A DNA stretch of 64,000 nucleotides from Nakamurella leprariae (GTDB lineage: Bacteria > Actinomycetota > Actinomycetes > Mycobacteriales > Nakamurellaceae): positions 202,809 through 266,808 of the forward strand of contig NZ_JAERWK010000012.1 of assembly GCF_016918035.1 (NCBI RefSeq). Reading direction: 5' to 3'. The notes under the pieces were generated by a model, which saw only the letters and a list, made by a program, of their open reading frames with translations, searched no databases and was not told the origin of the DNA. Position 1 is the first letter of the stretch. Every line of letters starts with the position of its first letter. Shown piece after piece: positions 18,121 through 29,903 of this stretch. The position numbers were made by a program, and so were the translations under genes.

Positions 18121-19463
18121 TGACGGAACGGACCGATCTGCGCCCCGGCACCGACGCCGCGACCGTGGCGGCCGACGGCGGCGGCGCGGGCACCCTGGCC
18201 CCGCGCGAGCACCGGACCACCACCGCCACCGGGTTCGACACCATCGAGACGGCGCTGGCCGAGATGCGGGCCGGCAAGGCCGTGGTGGTGGTGGACGACG
18301 AGGACCGGGAGAACGAGGGCGACCTGATCTTCGCGGCCGAGCTGGCCACGCCGGAGCTGGTCGGCTTCACCGTGCGGTACTCCTCGGGCGTGATCTGCGT
18401 GCCGTTGACCGGTGAGGACTGCGACCGGCTCGACCTGCCGCCGATGCACCGGATCAACCAGGACCGCAAGGGCACCGCGTTCACCGTGTCGGTGGATGCC
18501 ATGCACGGCGTCACCACCGGCATCTCGGCGGCCGAGCGGGCGCACACCATCCGGCTGCTGGCCGATCCGGGCAGCACCGCCGAGGACCTGTCCCGGCCGG
18601 GTCACGTCTTCCCGCTGCGCGCCCGGACCGGCGGGGTGCTGGTCCGGCCCGGGCACACCGAGGCGGCGGTCGACCTGGCCGAGCTGGCCGGGCTGCGCCC
18701 GGTCGGGGTGCTGTGCGAGATCGTCAACGATGACGGGTCGATGGCGCGGCTGCCGGAGCTGCGCGCGTTCGCGGCCGAGCACGACCTGGCGTTGATCTCG
18801 ATCGCCGACCTGATCGCCTGGCGGCGGTCCCGGGAACGGCAGATCCGCCGCATCGCCCAGTCCCGGCTGCCGTTGCCGCAGGGCATGTTCCAGGCTGTGG
18901 GCTACGAGAGCACGGTGACCGGCCGGGAGCTGATCGCGCTGGTCCACGGGGACCTGGGCGACGGCGAGGACGTGCTGGTCCGGGTGCACTCGGAGTGCCT
19001 GACCGGCGACGTGTTCGGGTCACTGCGCTGCGACTGCGGGCCGCAGCTCGACGCCTCGCTGCAGGCGGTGGTCGCCCAGGGCCGCGGCGTGGTGCTGTAC
19101 ATCCGCGGGCACGAGGGCCGCGGGATCGGGTTGCTGGAGAAGCTGCGCGCGTACGAGCTGCAGGACGAGGGCGCCGACACCGTCGACGCGAACCTGGCCC
19201 TCGGGCTGCCCGCGGACGCCCGCGAGTACGGCACCGGCGCGCAGGTGCTGGCCGATCTGGGCATCCGTTCCATGCGGCTGCTGACCAACAACCCGGCCAA
19301 GCGGGCCGGGTTGGAGGGCTACGGGCTCGAGGTCCTGGGTCGGGTGCCACTGCCGGTGGCGCCGAACCCGGAGAACCTGCGCTACCTGACCACCAAGCGG
19401 GACCGCATGGGGCACGAGTACGACCTGGATGAGCCGGGGCTCGACGAGCTCGGGCACAGCTGA
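18120..19463 (+). CDS. ribBA: Bifunctional DHBP synthase / GTP cyclohydrolase II
   Basis: Provides both entry precursors of riboflavin: dihydroxybutanone phosphate (RibB, N-terminal) and the pyrimidine product from GTP (RibA, C-terminal). Seen: 447 residues; RibB at about 40-240 with [18 protein letters not shown], the acidic metal site, and [11 protein letters not shown]; RibA from about 260 with zinc cysteines in [17 protein letters not shown] and the GTP-binding [12 protein letters not shown] tail of about 35 residues precedes RibB. ATG shares a base with the ribE stop. Confidence 0.96.
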   Translation: MTERTDLRPGTDAATVAADGGGAGTLAPREHRTTTATGFDTIETALAEMRAGKAVVVVDDEDRENEGDLIFAAELATPELVGFTVRYSSGVICVPLTGEDCDRLDLPPMHRINQDRKGTAFTVSVDAMHGVTTGISAAERAHTIRLLADPGSTAEDLSRPGHVFPLRARTGGVLVRPGHTEAAVDLAELAGLRPVGVLCEIVNDDGSMARLPELRAFAAEHDLALISIADLIAWRRSRERQIRRIAQSRLPLPQGMFQAVGYESTVTGRELIALVHGDLGDGEDVLVRVHSECLTGDVFGSLRCDCGPQLDASLQAVVAQGRGVVLYIRGHEGRGIGLLEKLRAYELQDEGADTVDANLALGLPADAREYGTGAQVLADLGIRSMRLLTNNPAKRAGLEGYGLEVLGRVPLPVAPNPENLRYLTTKRDRMGHEYDLDEPGLDELGHS

Positions 19464-19469
19464 CCGTGA

Positions 19470-20728
<1,259 letters not shown>

Positions 20729-20756
20729 TCCCAGCGGTTCCGGGACCAGCGGTCCC

Positions 20757-20795
20757 GGGACCGGGTGCGGCGCCGTGAGCGCCGCACCCGGTCCC
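20757..20795. terminator. Perfect 17-bp hairpin between convergent genes
   Basis: Inverted repeat 20757-20773 with 20779-20795, perfect over 17 base pairs with a five-base loop, between the stops of the PH-like gene and the DUF1844 gene. There is no T tract; it is probably a two-way terminator. Confidence 0.75.
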
Positions 20796-20815
20796 GCCCG
20801 TCCGGGGTGACCCGC

Positions 20816-21268
20816 TCAGCGGGCGGGGCGCTCGCCCGGTCCCTCGCCCGGTGCGTCCGGGTGCGGCGAGTACTCGCGGAAGGCGGCCTGCAGGCCGCTG
20901 AGGCCGTCGCGGAAGGCCGCCGCGTGCGGACCGAGGTCGGGCGCCGCGGCCCGCACCAGTCCGGCCAGGGCGGTGATGAGCCGGCGCGCCTCGTCCAGGT
21001 CCCGGTGGGCCGGATCGTCGGGGTCAGGATCGGCCAGGCCGAGCTGCTCGGCGGCCGCACTCATCAGCATCACCGCGGCGCGGCTGATGACCTCGACCGC
21101 GGGGATGTCCTGCAGATCGCGCGACGGCAGGTCGCCGACCGCGCCGGTGCCGACGTCCTCGCCCTCCACCAGCGCGGACGTCGTCGGATCGGCCGACTCG
21201 GCCGCGGTGGCCGGTCGGTCGGGGTGTTCGGGATCGTGTGCCAGTCCAGTACTCACGCCGTGTACCAT
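20816..21268 (-). CDS. DUF1844 domain protein
   Basis: A 150-residue protein of unknown function; in actinobacteria this family is usually found divergent to infC, as here. Seen: an acidic variable N-terminal half, then the conserved helical block [39 protein letters not shown] and LRDGL-like [15 protein letters not shown]. No catalytic motif is apparent. ATG 21268 is used; GTG 21256, four codons later, is an equal alternative and neither has a good ribosome-binding site, so the message may be leaderless. Confidence 0.78.
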   Translation of the reverse strand: MVHGVSTGLAHDPEHPDRPATAAESADPTTSALVEGEDVGTGAVGDLPSRDLQDIPAVEVISRAAVMLMSAAAEQLGLADPDPDDPAHRDLDEARRLITALAGLVRAAAPDLGPHAAAFRDGLSGLQAAFREYSPHPDAPGEGPGERPAR

Positions 21269-21430
21269 GTCAGGTGCGACCCGCTCCGGCGTGCCCGGGG
21301 CGTGCAAGTGGAGCCCGTTCTCCCACCCGCGCCGCCTCCGGTGGCCGGGTCCGGTCTGCGGATCGCCCGTCAGCGACGGGATGGTTCCGTGCGTGTCTGC
21401 TGTTGTACTCCGACAGCGGGCCTGATCGTG

Positions 21431-21457
21431 GGCTCCACATGCTTCGGCTGTGGAGCC
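21431..21457 (+). promoter_or_regulatory. Hairpin in the infC leader
   Basis: GGCTCCACA (21431-21439) pairs perfectly with TGTGGAGCC (21449-21457) across a nine-base loop, about 90 bases before infC. The leader 21269-21546 has no other clear feature. It may be an attenuator or control element for the infC-rpmI-rplT operon; no T tract follows. Confidence 0.5.
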
Positions 21458-21546
21458 TTCGTCGTCTCCACGGTCGGTGTACCGCCCCGCCGGGAGTCGG
21501 GAGTCGGCTCCCACCGGTACCAATCGCACGAGCCCAGGAGGCTTCA

Positions 21547-22113
21547 ATCAGCGTCAGCGTCGAGCCACGTATCAACGACCGTATCCGCGTTCCCGAGATC
21601 CGCCTCGTCGGCGCCGCCGGCGAGCAGATCGGCATCGTTGCCATCGGTGACGCACTCCGCCGGGCCCAGGAGGCCGATCTCGACCTGGTCGAGGTGGCAC
21701 CCGACGCTCGTCCGCCGGTCTGCAAGTTGATGGACTACGGCAAGTTCAAGTACGAGAGCGCGCAGAAGGCCCGCGAAGCGCGGCGCAACCAGGTCCTGAC
21801 GGTCATCAAGGAGATGAAGCTCCGGCCGAAGATCGATCCGCACGACTACGAGACCAAGAAGGGTCACGTCGTCCGGTTCCTGACCGCCGGTGACAAGGTC
21901 AAGGTGACCATCATGTTCCGTGGCCGCGAGCAGTCGCGCCCGGAGCTGGGGTTCCGGTTGCTGCAGCGTCTCGCGCAGGACGTGGCCGACCTCGGGGTCA
22001 TCGAGAGCGCCCCGAAGCAGGACGGCCGCAACATGATCATGGTGCTGGCGCCGCACAAGCAGGCCAAGGCGCGCCCCACGGCCGCGCCGGCCGCAGCCGC
22101 CGACCAGCGCTGA
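21547..22113 (+). CDS. infC: Translation initiation factor IF-3 with ATC start codon
   Basis: IF-3 binds the 30S subunit, prevents premature 50S joining and rejects non-canonical start codons. Seen: 188 residues; [17 protein letters not shown] at the N terminus, [17 protein letters not shown], then [18 protein letters not shown] and [12 protein letters not shown] of the C domain. There is no ATG, GTG or TTG near the conserved N terminus; ATC at 21547 is the only sensible start and has a perfect AGGAGG five bases upstream. Known: E. coli infC uses AUU and represses its own translation through it; the same logic is inferred here. rpmI and rplT follow in the standard operon order. Confidence 0.95.
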   Translation: MSVSVEPRINDRIRVPEIRLVGAAGEQIGIVAIGDALRRAQEADLDLVEVAPDARPPVCKLMDYGKFKYESAQKAREARRNQVLTVIKEMKLRPKIDPHDYETKKGHVVRFLTAGDKVKVTIMFRGREQSRPELGFRLLQRLAQDVADLGVIESAPKQDGRNMIMVLAPHKQAKARPTAAPAAAADQR

Positions 22114-22179
22114 CCAGATCGGTGCCGGCACACCCCAACTGAAGATGTCCCCGCCCACCCGGTGGGGGAGGGCGCCATT

Positions 22180-22230
22180 GCGGCGCCGCGCGCGCCTGCC
22201 CGGCTCGGGCGGTGCCGCGCGCGGCGCCGC
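22180..22230 (+). promoter_or_regulatory. Long hairpin between infC and rpmI
   Basis: GCGGCGCCGCGCGCG (22180-22194) pairs perfectly over 15 bases with 22216-22230; the loop itself contains GCCCG-GCT-CGGGC. It sits in an unusually long 239-base gap. Known: in E. coli L20 represses rpmI-rplT by binding structured RNA in this part of the operon. A similar control element, or an attenuator, is inferred. Confidence 0.55.
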
Positions 22231-22352
22231 TGTGCTGCCCAGCCCAGGAGCCCGCCGCCAGTGGGTCGGACACGAGGCCGTGGCGTCAGCCGCGGCCGTG
22301 CCCGGGATCGCGTCCACGCGTCCCGGGTGCACGAGCAGGAAGAGAGAGACAG

Positions 22353-22547
22353 ATGCCCAAGAACAAGACGCACTCCGGCACCAAGAAGCGGGTGCGGGTC
22401 ACCGGCAGCGGCAAGCTCGTCCACGCGGGATCGGGCAAGCGGCACAACCTGGAGAAGAAGGCGACCAAGCAGACCCGTCGGATCGACGGCATGCACGTGG
22501 TCGCCGACGTCGACGTGCCGCGCCTGAAGAAGCTGCTCGGTCGCTGA
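22353..22547 (+). CDS. rpmI: 50S ribosomal protein L35
   Basis: Basic 64-residue large-subunit protein. Seen: PKNKTHSGTKKRVRVTGSGK at the N terminus and LEKKATKQTRRIDG in the middle, the complete family pattern at normal length. ATG follows AGGAAGAGAG. It lies between infC and rplT, with long, structured gaps on both sides (239 and 144 bases) that suggest post-transcriptional control. Confidence 0.97.
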   Translation: MPKNKTHSGTKKRVRVTGSGKLVHAGSGKRHNLEKKATKQTRRIDGMHVVADVDVPRLKKLLGR

Positions 22548-22691
22548 GGTCCGCGCCGGAGCCCTGCCCGGCGGTCCGCAGCGATCGGTTGATCGCCCGG
22601 CGCCGCTGCTGCACCACCCCCTGACCCGTTCTCCCGGTGTCGACGGTCATCGAGCCGATCCGCCGGTCCTCCCCAGAAAGCAAGGTGTCCC

Positions 22692-23081
22692 ATGGCTCGC
22701 GTCAAGCGCGCGGTGAACGCCCAGAAGAAGCGTCGCACCGTCCTGGAGCACGCCAGTGGCTACCGCGGTCAGCGTTCGCGCCTGTACCGCAAGGCCAAGG
22801 AGCAGGTGCTCCACTCGCTGAACTACGCGTACAACGACCGGCGCAAGCGCAAGGGCGACTTCCGCCAGCTGTGGATCCAGCGGATCAACGCCGGCGCCCG
22901 CGCCAACGGCATGACCTACAACCGCTTCATCCAGGGCCTCAAGGCCGCGGGTGTCGAGGTGGACCGCAAGATCCTGGCCGAGCTGGCCGTGCGTGACGAG
23001 GCCGCCTTCGCCGCCCTGGTCGAGGTGGCCCGCGCCGCCGTGGCCGAGCTGCCGGCCGAGACCGCCGCGGACGTCGCCTGA
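22692..23081 (+). CDS. rplT: 50S ribosomal protein L20
   Basis: Large-subunit assembly protein binding 23S rRNA, 129 residues. Seen: the extended basic N terminus [53 protein letters not shown] and [20 protein letters not shown]. The C-terminal 10 residues are an alanine/glutamate extension. In other bacteria L20 regulates this operon by binding its own message. Confidence 0.97.
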   Translation: MARVKRAVNAQKKRRTVLEHASGYRGQRSRLYRKAKEQVLHSLNYAYNDRRKRKGDFRQLWIQRINAGARANGMTYNRFIQGLKAAGVEVDRKILAELAVRDEAAFAALVEVARAAVAELPAETAADVA

Positions 23082-23127
23082 CCGGGTACGCGCCCCGCAA
23101 CGCCGGCGACCGGACGGTGGTGTCCCG

Positions 23128-24111
23128 ATGAGTGACCCCACCGCCGGTCGCCGACGTGCGTCCGGGGCCGGTGTGACCGCCGACCTGGGCGATGTCGATG
23201 GCCCGGCCGAGGGGGTCGAGGCCGGCGGCGTGCTGACCGAACGGTCCAGCCGCGTCCAAGCCGCCCACCGGCTGCTGCGCCGCTCGCGGCGCACCCAGGC
23301 CGGTGAGTTCCTGGCCGAGGGGGCGCAGGCGGTCCGTGAGGCGGTCGCCGCCGAGCGGGAGACGCCGGGCACCGTCCGCGAGCTGTACGTGACCGCCGAC
23401 GCGGGCACCCGGCACGTGACCATCGTGCGCGCGGCCTTCGCGGTCGGGGTGCCGGTCACCCAGGTGACCGACCGGGCCGCCGCGGCGTTGTCCGACAGCG
23501 TGCAGCCGCAGGGCATCGTCGCGCGGTGCGCGCTGCCCGACCGGTCGCTGGACGAGCTGCTCAGGACGGCCGACGGCGGCGCGGACGGCGGATCGCTGCG
23601 GCTGGTCGCGGTGCTGGTGCAGACCAACGACCCGGGCAACGCCGGCGCGGTCATCCGGCTGGCCGACGCGGCCGGCGCGGACGCCGTGCTCTTCGCCGGC
23701 GATGCGGTCGACCCGTTCAACCCGAAGGCGGTCCGGGCTTCGGCGGGCAGCATCTTCCACCTGCCGGTCGCCGCGGCCGGCGATCCGGTGGACGCGGTGC
23801 GTCGGTTGTCCGACGCGGGTCTGTCCGTCCTGGCCACCACCGGGGCGGCCGGACTGGATCTGCCCACCGCCGAGGCCGACGGCATCCTCGACCTGCCCAC
23901 CGCCTGGTTGTTCGGCTCCGAGGCCCACGGCCTGCCGGACGACGTGGTGGCCGCGGCCGACGAGTCGGTCCGGGTGCCGATCTACGGCCGGGCCGAGTCG
24001 CTGAACCTGGCCACCGCGGCGGCGTTGTTCCTGTACGCCAGCGCCCGGGCCCACCGCCCCGGTGCCGGTGCGAGCGGCGATCCCGGCCCGGAGACCGTCG
24101 CGGGCGGCTGA
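23128..24111 (+). CDS. SpoU/TrmH-family RNA 2'-O-methyltransferase (TsnR-like)
   Basis: SPOUT-class, SAM-dependent ribose methyltransferase acting on rRNA or tRNA. Seen: 327 residues; an N-terminal L30e-like substrate-binding domain (about 35-140, RRTQAGEFLAEGAQAVREAV), then SPOUT motifs 1 to 3: NDPGNAGAVIRLADAAGAD, LFGSEAHGLPDD and VPIYGRAESLNLATAAAL, forming the SAM-binding knot. The first 35 residues are variable. The position between rplT and pheS matches tsnR (Rv1644) of Mycobacterium, which suggests 23S rRNA as target. The nucleotide modified cannot be read from the sequence. Confidence 0.9.
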   Translation: MSDPTAGRRRASGAGVTADLGDVDGPAEGVEAGGVLTERSSRVQAAHRLLRRSRRTQAGEFLAEGAQAVREAVAAERETPGTVRELYVTADAGTRHVTIVRAAFAVGVPVTQVTDRAAAALSDSVQPQGIVARCALPDRSLDELLRTADGGADGGSLRLVAVLVQTNDPGNAGAVIRLADAAGADAVLFAGDAVDPFNPKAVRASAGSIFHLPVAAAGDPVDAVRRLSDAGLSVLATTGAAGLDLPTAEADGILDLPTAWLFGSEAHGLPDDVVAAADESVRVPIYGRAESLNLATAAALFLYASARAHRPGAGASGDPGPETVAGG

Positions 24112-24153
24112 GCCCGCCGCGGAAGACGCTGGGTGGTGCGTCAGACTGGCCGC

Positions 24154-24573
24154 ATGCCCAGCGTCTTCAGCTCCATCATCAACGGCGACCTGCCCGGCAC
24201 CTTCGTCTGGCGGGACCCGCAGGTCGTGGCCTTCCTGAGCATCGCGCCGCTGACCCCCGGGCACACCCTGGTGGTGCCCCGGGCCGAGGTCGACCACTGG
24301 ACCGACCTCGCCCCGGCCGTCTGGGCGCACGCAGGTGAGGTCGCCCGGGTCATCGGTGCGGTGCAGCGGGAGGTCTTCGACGCGCCCCGGGCCGGGCTGA
24401 TCGTGGCCGGCTTCGAAGTGCCCCACACCCACCTGCACGTCTTCCCGGCCTGGACCATGGGCGAGTTCGACTTCCGCGCGGCCACCCCGGCCGACCCCGC
24501 GGACCTGGCCGCGCCGGCCCGGATGATCCGCGAGCGGCTGACCGCGCTGGGGCACGCGGAGGCGCAGGCCTGA
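24154..24573 (+). CDS. HIT-family nucleotide-binding protein
   Basis: A 139-residue histidine-triad hydrolase/transferase acting on nucleotide phosphoramidates or dinucleotides. Seen: SVFSSIINGDLPGTFVWRD, FLSIAPLTPGHTLVVPR and the catalytic triad HTHLHVFP at about 107-114. CAGACT seven bases before ATG 24154 may be a -10 element, so the gene may be leaderless. The substrate is unknown. Confidence 0.92.
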   Translation: MPSVFSSIINGDLPGTFVWRDPQVVAFLSIAPLTPGHTLVVPRAEVDHWTDLAPAVWAHAGEVARVIGAVQREVFDAPRAGLIVAGFEVPHTHLHVFPAWTMGEFDFRAATPADPADLAAPARMIRERLTALGHAEAQA

Positions 24574-24667
24574 GCCGTCACCACGAGGTCGTGGTCGTTC
24601 GACGGCGGCCGATCCCGACCGGCGCGTTCCGTCCCGGGCGGCTCGTCCGCGCCGCGGATGTGCACTT

Positions 24668-24707
24668 GCGCCCCGGATCCGCGGCGCAAACTGCGCATCC
24701 GGGGCGC
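24668..24707. terminator. Inverted repeat between convergent HIT and PemK genes
   Basis: GCGCCCCGGAT (24668-24678) pairs with ATCCGGGGCGC (24697-24707); inside the 18-base loop GCGCA and TGCGC pair further. It lies in the 212-base convergent gap, which holds no gene. Probably a two-way terminator. Confidence 0.65.
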
Positions 24708-24785
24708 GACTGTCGTCCCGAGGGCAGCGGCGCAGCTCCCAGAAACGCGGCGCACCCGCTCACCGGAAGCGCGCCGCAAGCCCGG

Positions 24786-26620
<1,835 letters not shown>

Positions 26621-26623
26621 TCG

Positions 26624-29242
26624 ATGCGTGTCCCCGTGTCCTGGTTGGCCGACCACGTCGCGCTGCCGACGTCCGCCGACGGCGTCCCCGACGCCGAGCT
26701 GGTCGGTGAGGCCTTCGTCCGCAACGGTCTCGAGCTCGAGGAGATCCATCGGGTCCCGGTGATCACCGGGGACCTGGTGGTCGGCCGGGTGCTGGAGATC
26801 GAGGAGCTCACCGAGTTCAAGAAGCCCATCCGGTTCGTCACCCTCGAGGTCGGTCCCGGCCACGGGGTCGCCCCCGGGCCGGACGGCACGGCCGACTCGG
26901 TCCGTCAGGTCATCTGCGGTGCCACCAACTTCGTCGTGGACGATCTGGTCGTGGTGGCGCTGCCCGGCGCCGTGCTGCCCGGTGGGTTCGCCATCGCGTC
27001 CCGACAGACGTACGAGCGGCTGTCCGACGGTATGATCTGCTCGGTCCGCGAGCTGGGCATCGGCACCGAGCACGACGGCATCCTGGTGCTGGGCCATGTC
27101 GGTCAGCCCGAGCTTCCCCCGATCGGCAGCGACGCCCGCATCGTGCTGGGCAGCGACGACCCGGTCATCGAACTGGCCGTCACCCCCGACCGGGGCTACG
27201 CGTTGTCGGTGCGGGGGCTGACCCGCGAACTGGCCAGCGCGTTCGACGTGCCGTTCACCGATCCGGCCGTGGCGCCGCTGTCGGTGCGCAGCGATCCGGG
27301 CTGGTCGGTCCACCTGGACGACCCGGGCTGCTCCCGGTTCGTCACGGTCCGCGTGAACGGTCTGGACAGCACCGCGGCGAGTCCGTGGTGGCTGCGACAC
27401 CGTCTGCAGCAGGCCGGGATCCGGGCCATCTCGCTGCCGGTCGACGTGACCAACTACGTCATGGTGCTGACCGGCCAGCCGATGCACGCCTTCGACGCGC
27501 AGCGGCTGCAGGGCGACCTGCGGGTGCGCCGGGCGGCGGCCGGGGAACGGCTGCGAACGCTGGACGACGCCGACCGGGCCCTGGACGCGGACGACCTGGT
27601 CATCGCCGACGACCGCGGTCCGGTCTCGCTGGCCGGGGTGATGGGCGGTGCCAGCACCGAGATCGGCGACGGCACCACCGAAGTCGTGCTCGAGGCGGCC
27701 AGCTGGGACACGGCGTCGATCTCCCGGACGGTGCGCCGGCACCGGCTGCCCAGCGAGGCGGCCCGCCGGTTCGAGCGGTTCGTCGACCCGGCCATCGCCG
27801 AGTCCGCCGCCGAGCTCGCCGCGGAGCTGCTGGTCCGGTTCGGCGGCGGACGGGTGGTCGGCCGCAGTGTGGTCGGCACGGTGCTGACCTTGCCGCGCAT
27901 CGAACTGCCGGTCGGCGAGCCGGAACGGCTCATCGGGCGGCCGTTCCCGGTTGCGGTGATCGTCGACCGGCTGAGCCAGGTCGGCTGCACGGTGACCACC
28001 GACCCGCAGGGGGCCGGCGCCGAGGTGCCGGTGGAGACCGACCTCGGCGTGGTGGACGCCGGACTGCGCGAGTGTGACCCTGCCGCCACCGATCTCGGGG
28101 GCGCCGGGGTGCTGTTGGTCACCCCGCCGACCTGGCGCCCCGATCTGACCCGCCCGGCCGACCTGGTCGAGGAGATCGCCCGGCTGGAGGGCTTCGACTC
28201 CATCCCGTCGGTGCTGCCCGCGGCCCCGGCCGGCACCGGGCTGACCGACGCACAGCGTCGGGAACGTGCCGTCGGGGTCGACCTGGCCGCCGCCGGGCTG
28301 ACCGAGGTGCTCAGCTTCCCGTTCGTCGGCGCCACGGAGCTGGATGCGCTGCGCATCACCACCGACGACGCCCGGCGCCGATCGGTCGAGGTGGTCAACC
28401 CGCTGGACGCCGAGCGACCGCTGCTGCGGACCACGCTGCTGCCCGGGCTGGTCGACACGGCGGTGCGGAACCGGGCCCGCGGCGCCCGGGACCTGGCCCT
28501 GTACGAGATCGGGCAGGTGTTCCTGCCCCGGACGGATGCACCGGCCGCACCCCAGCTGTCGGCCGACCACCGGCCCGCCGACGCCGACCTGGCCGTGTTG
28601 AAGGCGTCGCTGCCGAGCCAGCCCGTGCACGTCGGCGTGTTGCTGGCCGGCGCGGCCGAGCCGGCCGGCTGGTGGGGTCCTGGACGCGAGTGGTCCTGGT
28701 CGGACGCGATCGGGTTCGCCCGGCGCATCGCGGCCACCGCCGGCATCGAGGTCCGCACGGTGGCCGAGACCGGGACCGCGCCCTGGCACCCGGGCCGGTG
28801 CGCCTCGGTCCGGGTCGGCGACTGGCCGATCGGCTTCGCCGGTGAACTGCACCCGGCCGTGCTCGAGCAGCTGGGCCTGCCGCCCCGCACGGCTGCGGTC
28901 GAGCTCGACCTGGACGGTCTGCCGGCCGCGGCCCTGCCGACCGCGCCGGCCATCTCGCCGTTCCCGCCGGTGCACCTGGACGTGGCCCTGCTGGTCGACG
29001 CCGCCGTGCCCGCGGCCCGGGTGGAGCAGGCCCTGGCGGCCGGCGGTGGGTCGCTGCTGGAGTCGGTGCGGCTGTTCGACGTCTACACCGGGACCGGCGT
29101 GCCCGACGGGCAGCGGTCGCTGGCCTTCGCGCTGGTCGTCCGGGCCCCGGACCGGACGCTGACCGCGGCCGAGGCGCTCGAGGTCCGGGACGCCGCCGTG
29201 GCCGTGGCCGCCGAGCGGTGCGGCGCGGTGCTCCGCGGGTGA
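26624..29242 (+). CDS. pheT: Phenylalanyl-tRNA synthetase beta subunit
   Basis: Editing and tRNA-anchoring subunit, 872 residues. Seen: MRVPVSWLADHV N terminus, an EMAP/OB tRNA-binding domain (about 40-165, ICGATNF and GMICSVRELGIG), B3/B4 editing domain with SLPVDVTNYVMVLTGQPMHAFD, the B5 domain, the class II-like core with VVNPLDAERPLLRTTLLPGL, and a C-terminal FDX-ACB anticodon-binding domain (PFPPVHLDVALLVD...SVRLFDVYTG). Length is slightly above the usual 800-840. In Mycobacterium argC is close downstream; here about 23 kb intervene. Confidence 0.97.
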   Translation: MRVPVSWLADHVALPTSADGVPDAELVGEAFVRNGLELEEIHRVPVITGDLVVGRVLEIEELTEFKKPIRFVTLEVGPGHGVAPGPDGTADSVRQVICGATNFVVDDLVVVALPGAVLPGGFAIASRQTYERLSDGMICSVRELGIGTEHDGILVLGHVGQPELPPIGSDARIVLGSDDPVIELAVTPDRGYALSVRGLTRELASAFDVPFTDPAVAPLSVRSDPGWSVHLDDPGCSRFVTVRVNGLDSTAASPWWLRHRLQQAGIRAISLPVDVTNYVMVLTGQPMHAFDAQRLQGDLRVRRAAAGERLRTLDDADRALDADDLVIADDRGPVSLAGVMGGASTEIGDGTTEVVLEAASWDTASISRTVRRHRLPSEAARRFERFVDPAIAESAAELAAELLVRFGGGRVVGRSVVGTVLTLPRIELPVGEPERLIGRPFPVAVIVDRLSQVGCTVTTDPQGAGAEVPVETDLGVVDAGLRECDPAATDLGGAGVLLVTPPTWRPDLTRPADLVEEIARLEGFDSIPSVLPAAPAGTGLTDAQRRERAVGVDLAAAGLTEVLSFPFVGATELDALRITTDDARRRSVEVVNPLDAERPLLRTTLLPGLVDTAVRNRARGARDLALYEIGQVFLPRTDAPAAPQLSADHRPADADLAVLKASLPSQPVHVGVLLAGAAEPAGWWGPGREWSWSDAIGFARRIAATAGIEVRTVAETGTAPWHPGRCASVRVGDWPIGFAGELHPAVLEQLGLPPRTAAVELDLDGLPAAALPTAPAISPFPPVHLDVALLVDAAVPAARVEQALAAGGGSLLESVRLFDVYTGTGVPDGQRSLAFALVVRAPDRTLTAAEALEVRDAAVAVAAERCGAVLRG

Positions 29243-29303
29243 GCCGACCCGGACGCCAGGCCCGGATGTGGAACGCTCGTGACCGGGCGATCGGGATGAC
29301 ACG

Positions 29304-29894
29304 ATGACCGGCATGCCGTCCACGCTGCCCACCGTGCTGACCCGGAAGATCCAGAAGTCGGGGTACTACCCGGCCTTCGTGACGGACGTGCTGGACATCG
29401 CCCTCGCCGGCGAGACCGTGCTGGCGCACCTGGTGCACGGTGAGACGACGTTCGACGTGGAGACCATCCGGCGGCACCTGTCGGTGGTCGTGCTGACCGA
29501 CAGCCGGCTGGTGTTCGTGCATGCCGACGACCACGGCGGCGACGAGGAGCACGGCGACCAGGCCCACGGGATCGCCACCAGTGAGGCCGTGCCGCTGGAC
29601 GCGGTGAGGTCGGTGATGATCACGCACGTCACCCCGGCCCCCGAGCGGTACCGCGCGGGCAGCCTGGGCCGCGAGCTGACCCTGACCATCGGCTGGGGCG
29701 CGGTGTCTCGGGTCGACCTCGAGCCGGCCAGCTGCGGCGATCCGCAGTGCGAGGCCGACCACGGCTTCACCGGCAGCCTGACCGGCGACGACCTGTCCCT
29801 GCGGATCAGCGCGGACGCCGAGGGGGACCGCGCGCTCTCGGACGCCATCGAGTTCGCCCGCACGCTGTCCGCCATGACGGCCGGGCGGCGCTGA
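29304..29894 (+). CDS. DUF5998 family protein
   Basis: A 196-residue protein of unknown function, conserved in actinobacteria. Seen: TVLTRKIQKSGYYPAFVTDV at the N terminus, FDVETIRRHLSVVVLTDSRLVF, and a CGDPQCEADHGFTG segment whose two cysteines and histidine could bind metal. A His/Asp/Glu-rich loop (DDHGGDEEHGDQAHG) at about 75-89 is unusual. ATG 29313 is a close alternative start. It precedes a phosphodiesterase gene by nine bases, so the two are probably co-transcribed. Confidence 0.8.
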   Translation: MTGMPSTLPTVLTRKIQKSGYYPAFVTDVLDIALAGETVLAHLVHGETTFDVETIRRHLSVVVLTDSRLVFVHADDHGGDEEHGDQAHGIATSEAVPLDAVRSVMITHVTPAPERYRAGSLGRELTLTIGWGAVSRVDLEPASCGDPQCEADHGFTGSLTGDDLSLRISADAEGDRALSDAIEFARTLSAMTAGRR

Positions 29895-29903
29895 CCACGT
29901 CCG

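Noticed and set aside
24668..24707. Attachment site or transposon end
   Set aside because: A single inverted repeat with no flanking direct repeats, transposase or integrase; a terminator between convergent genes is simpler.
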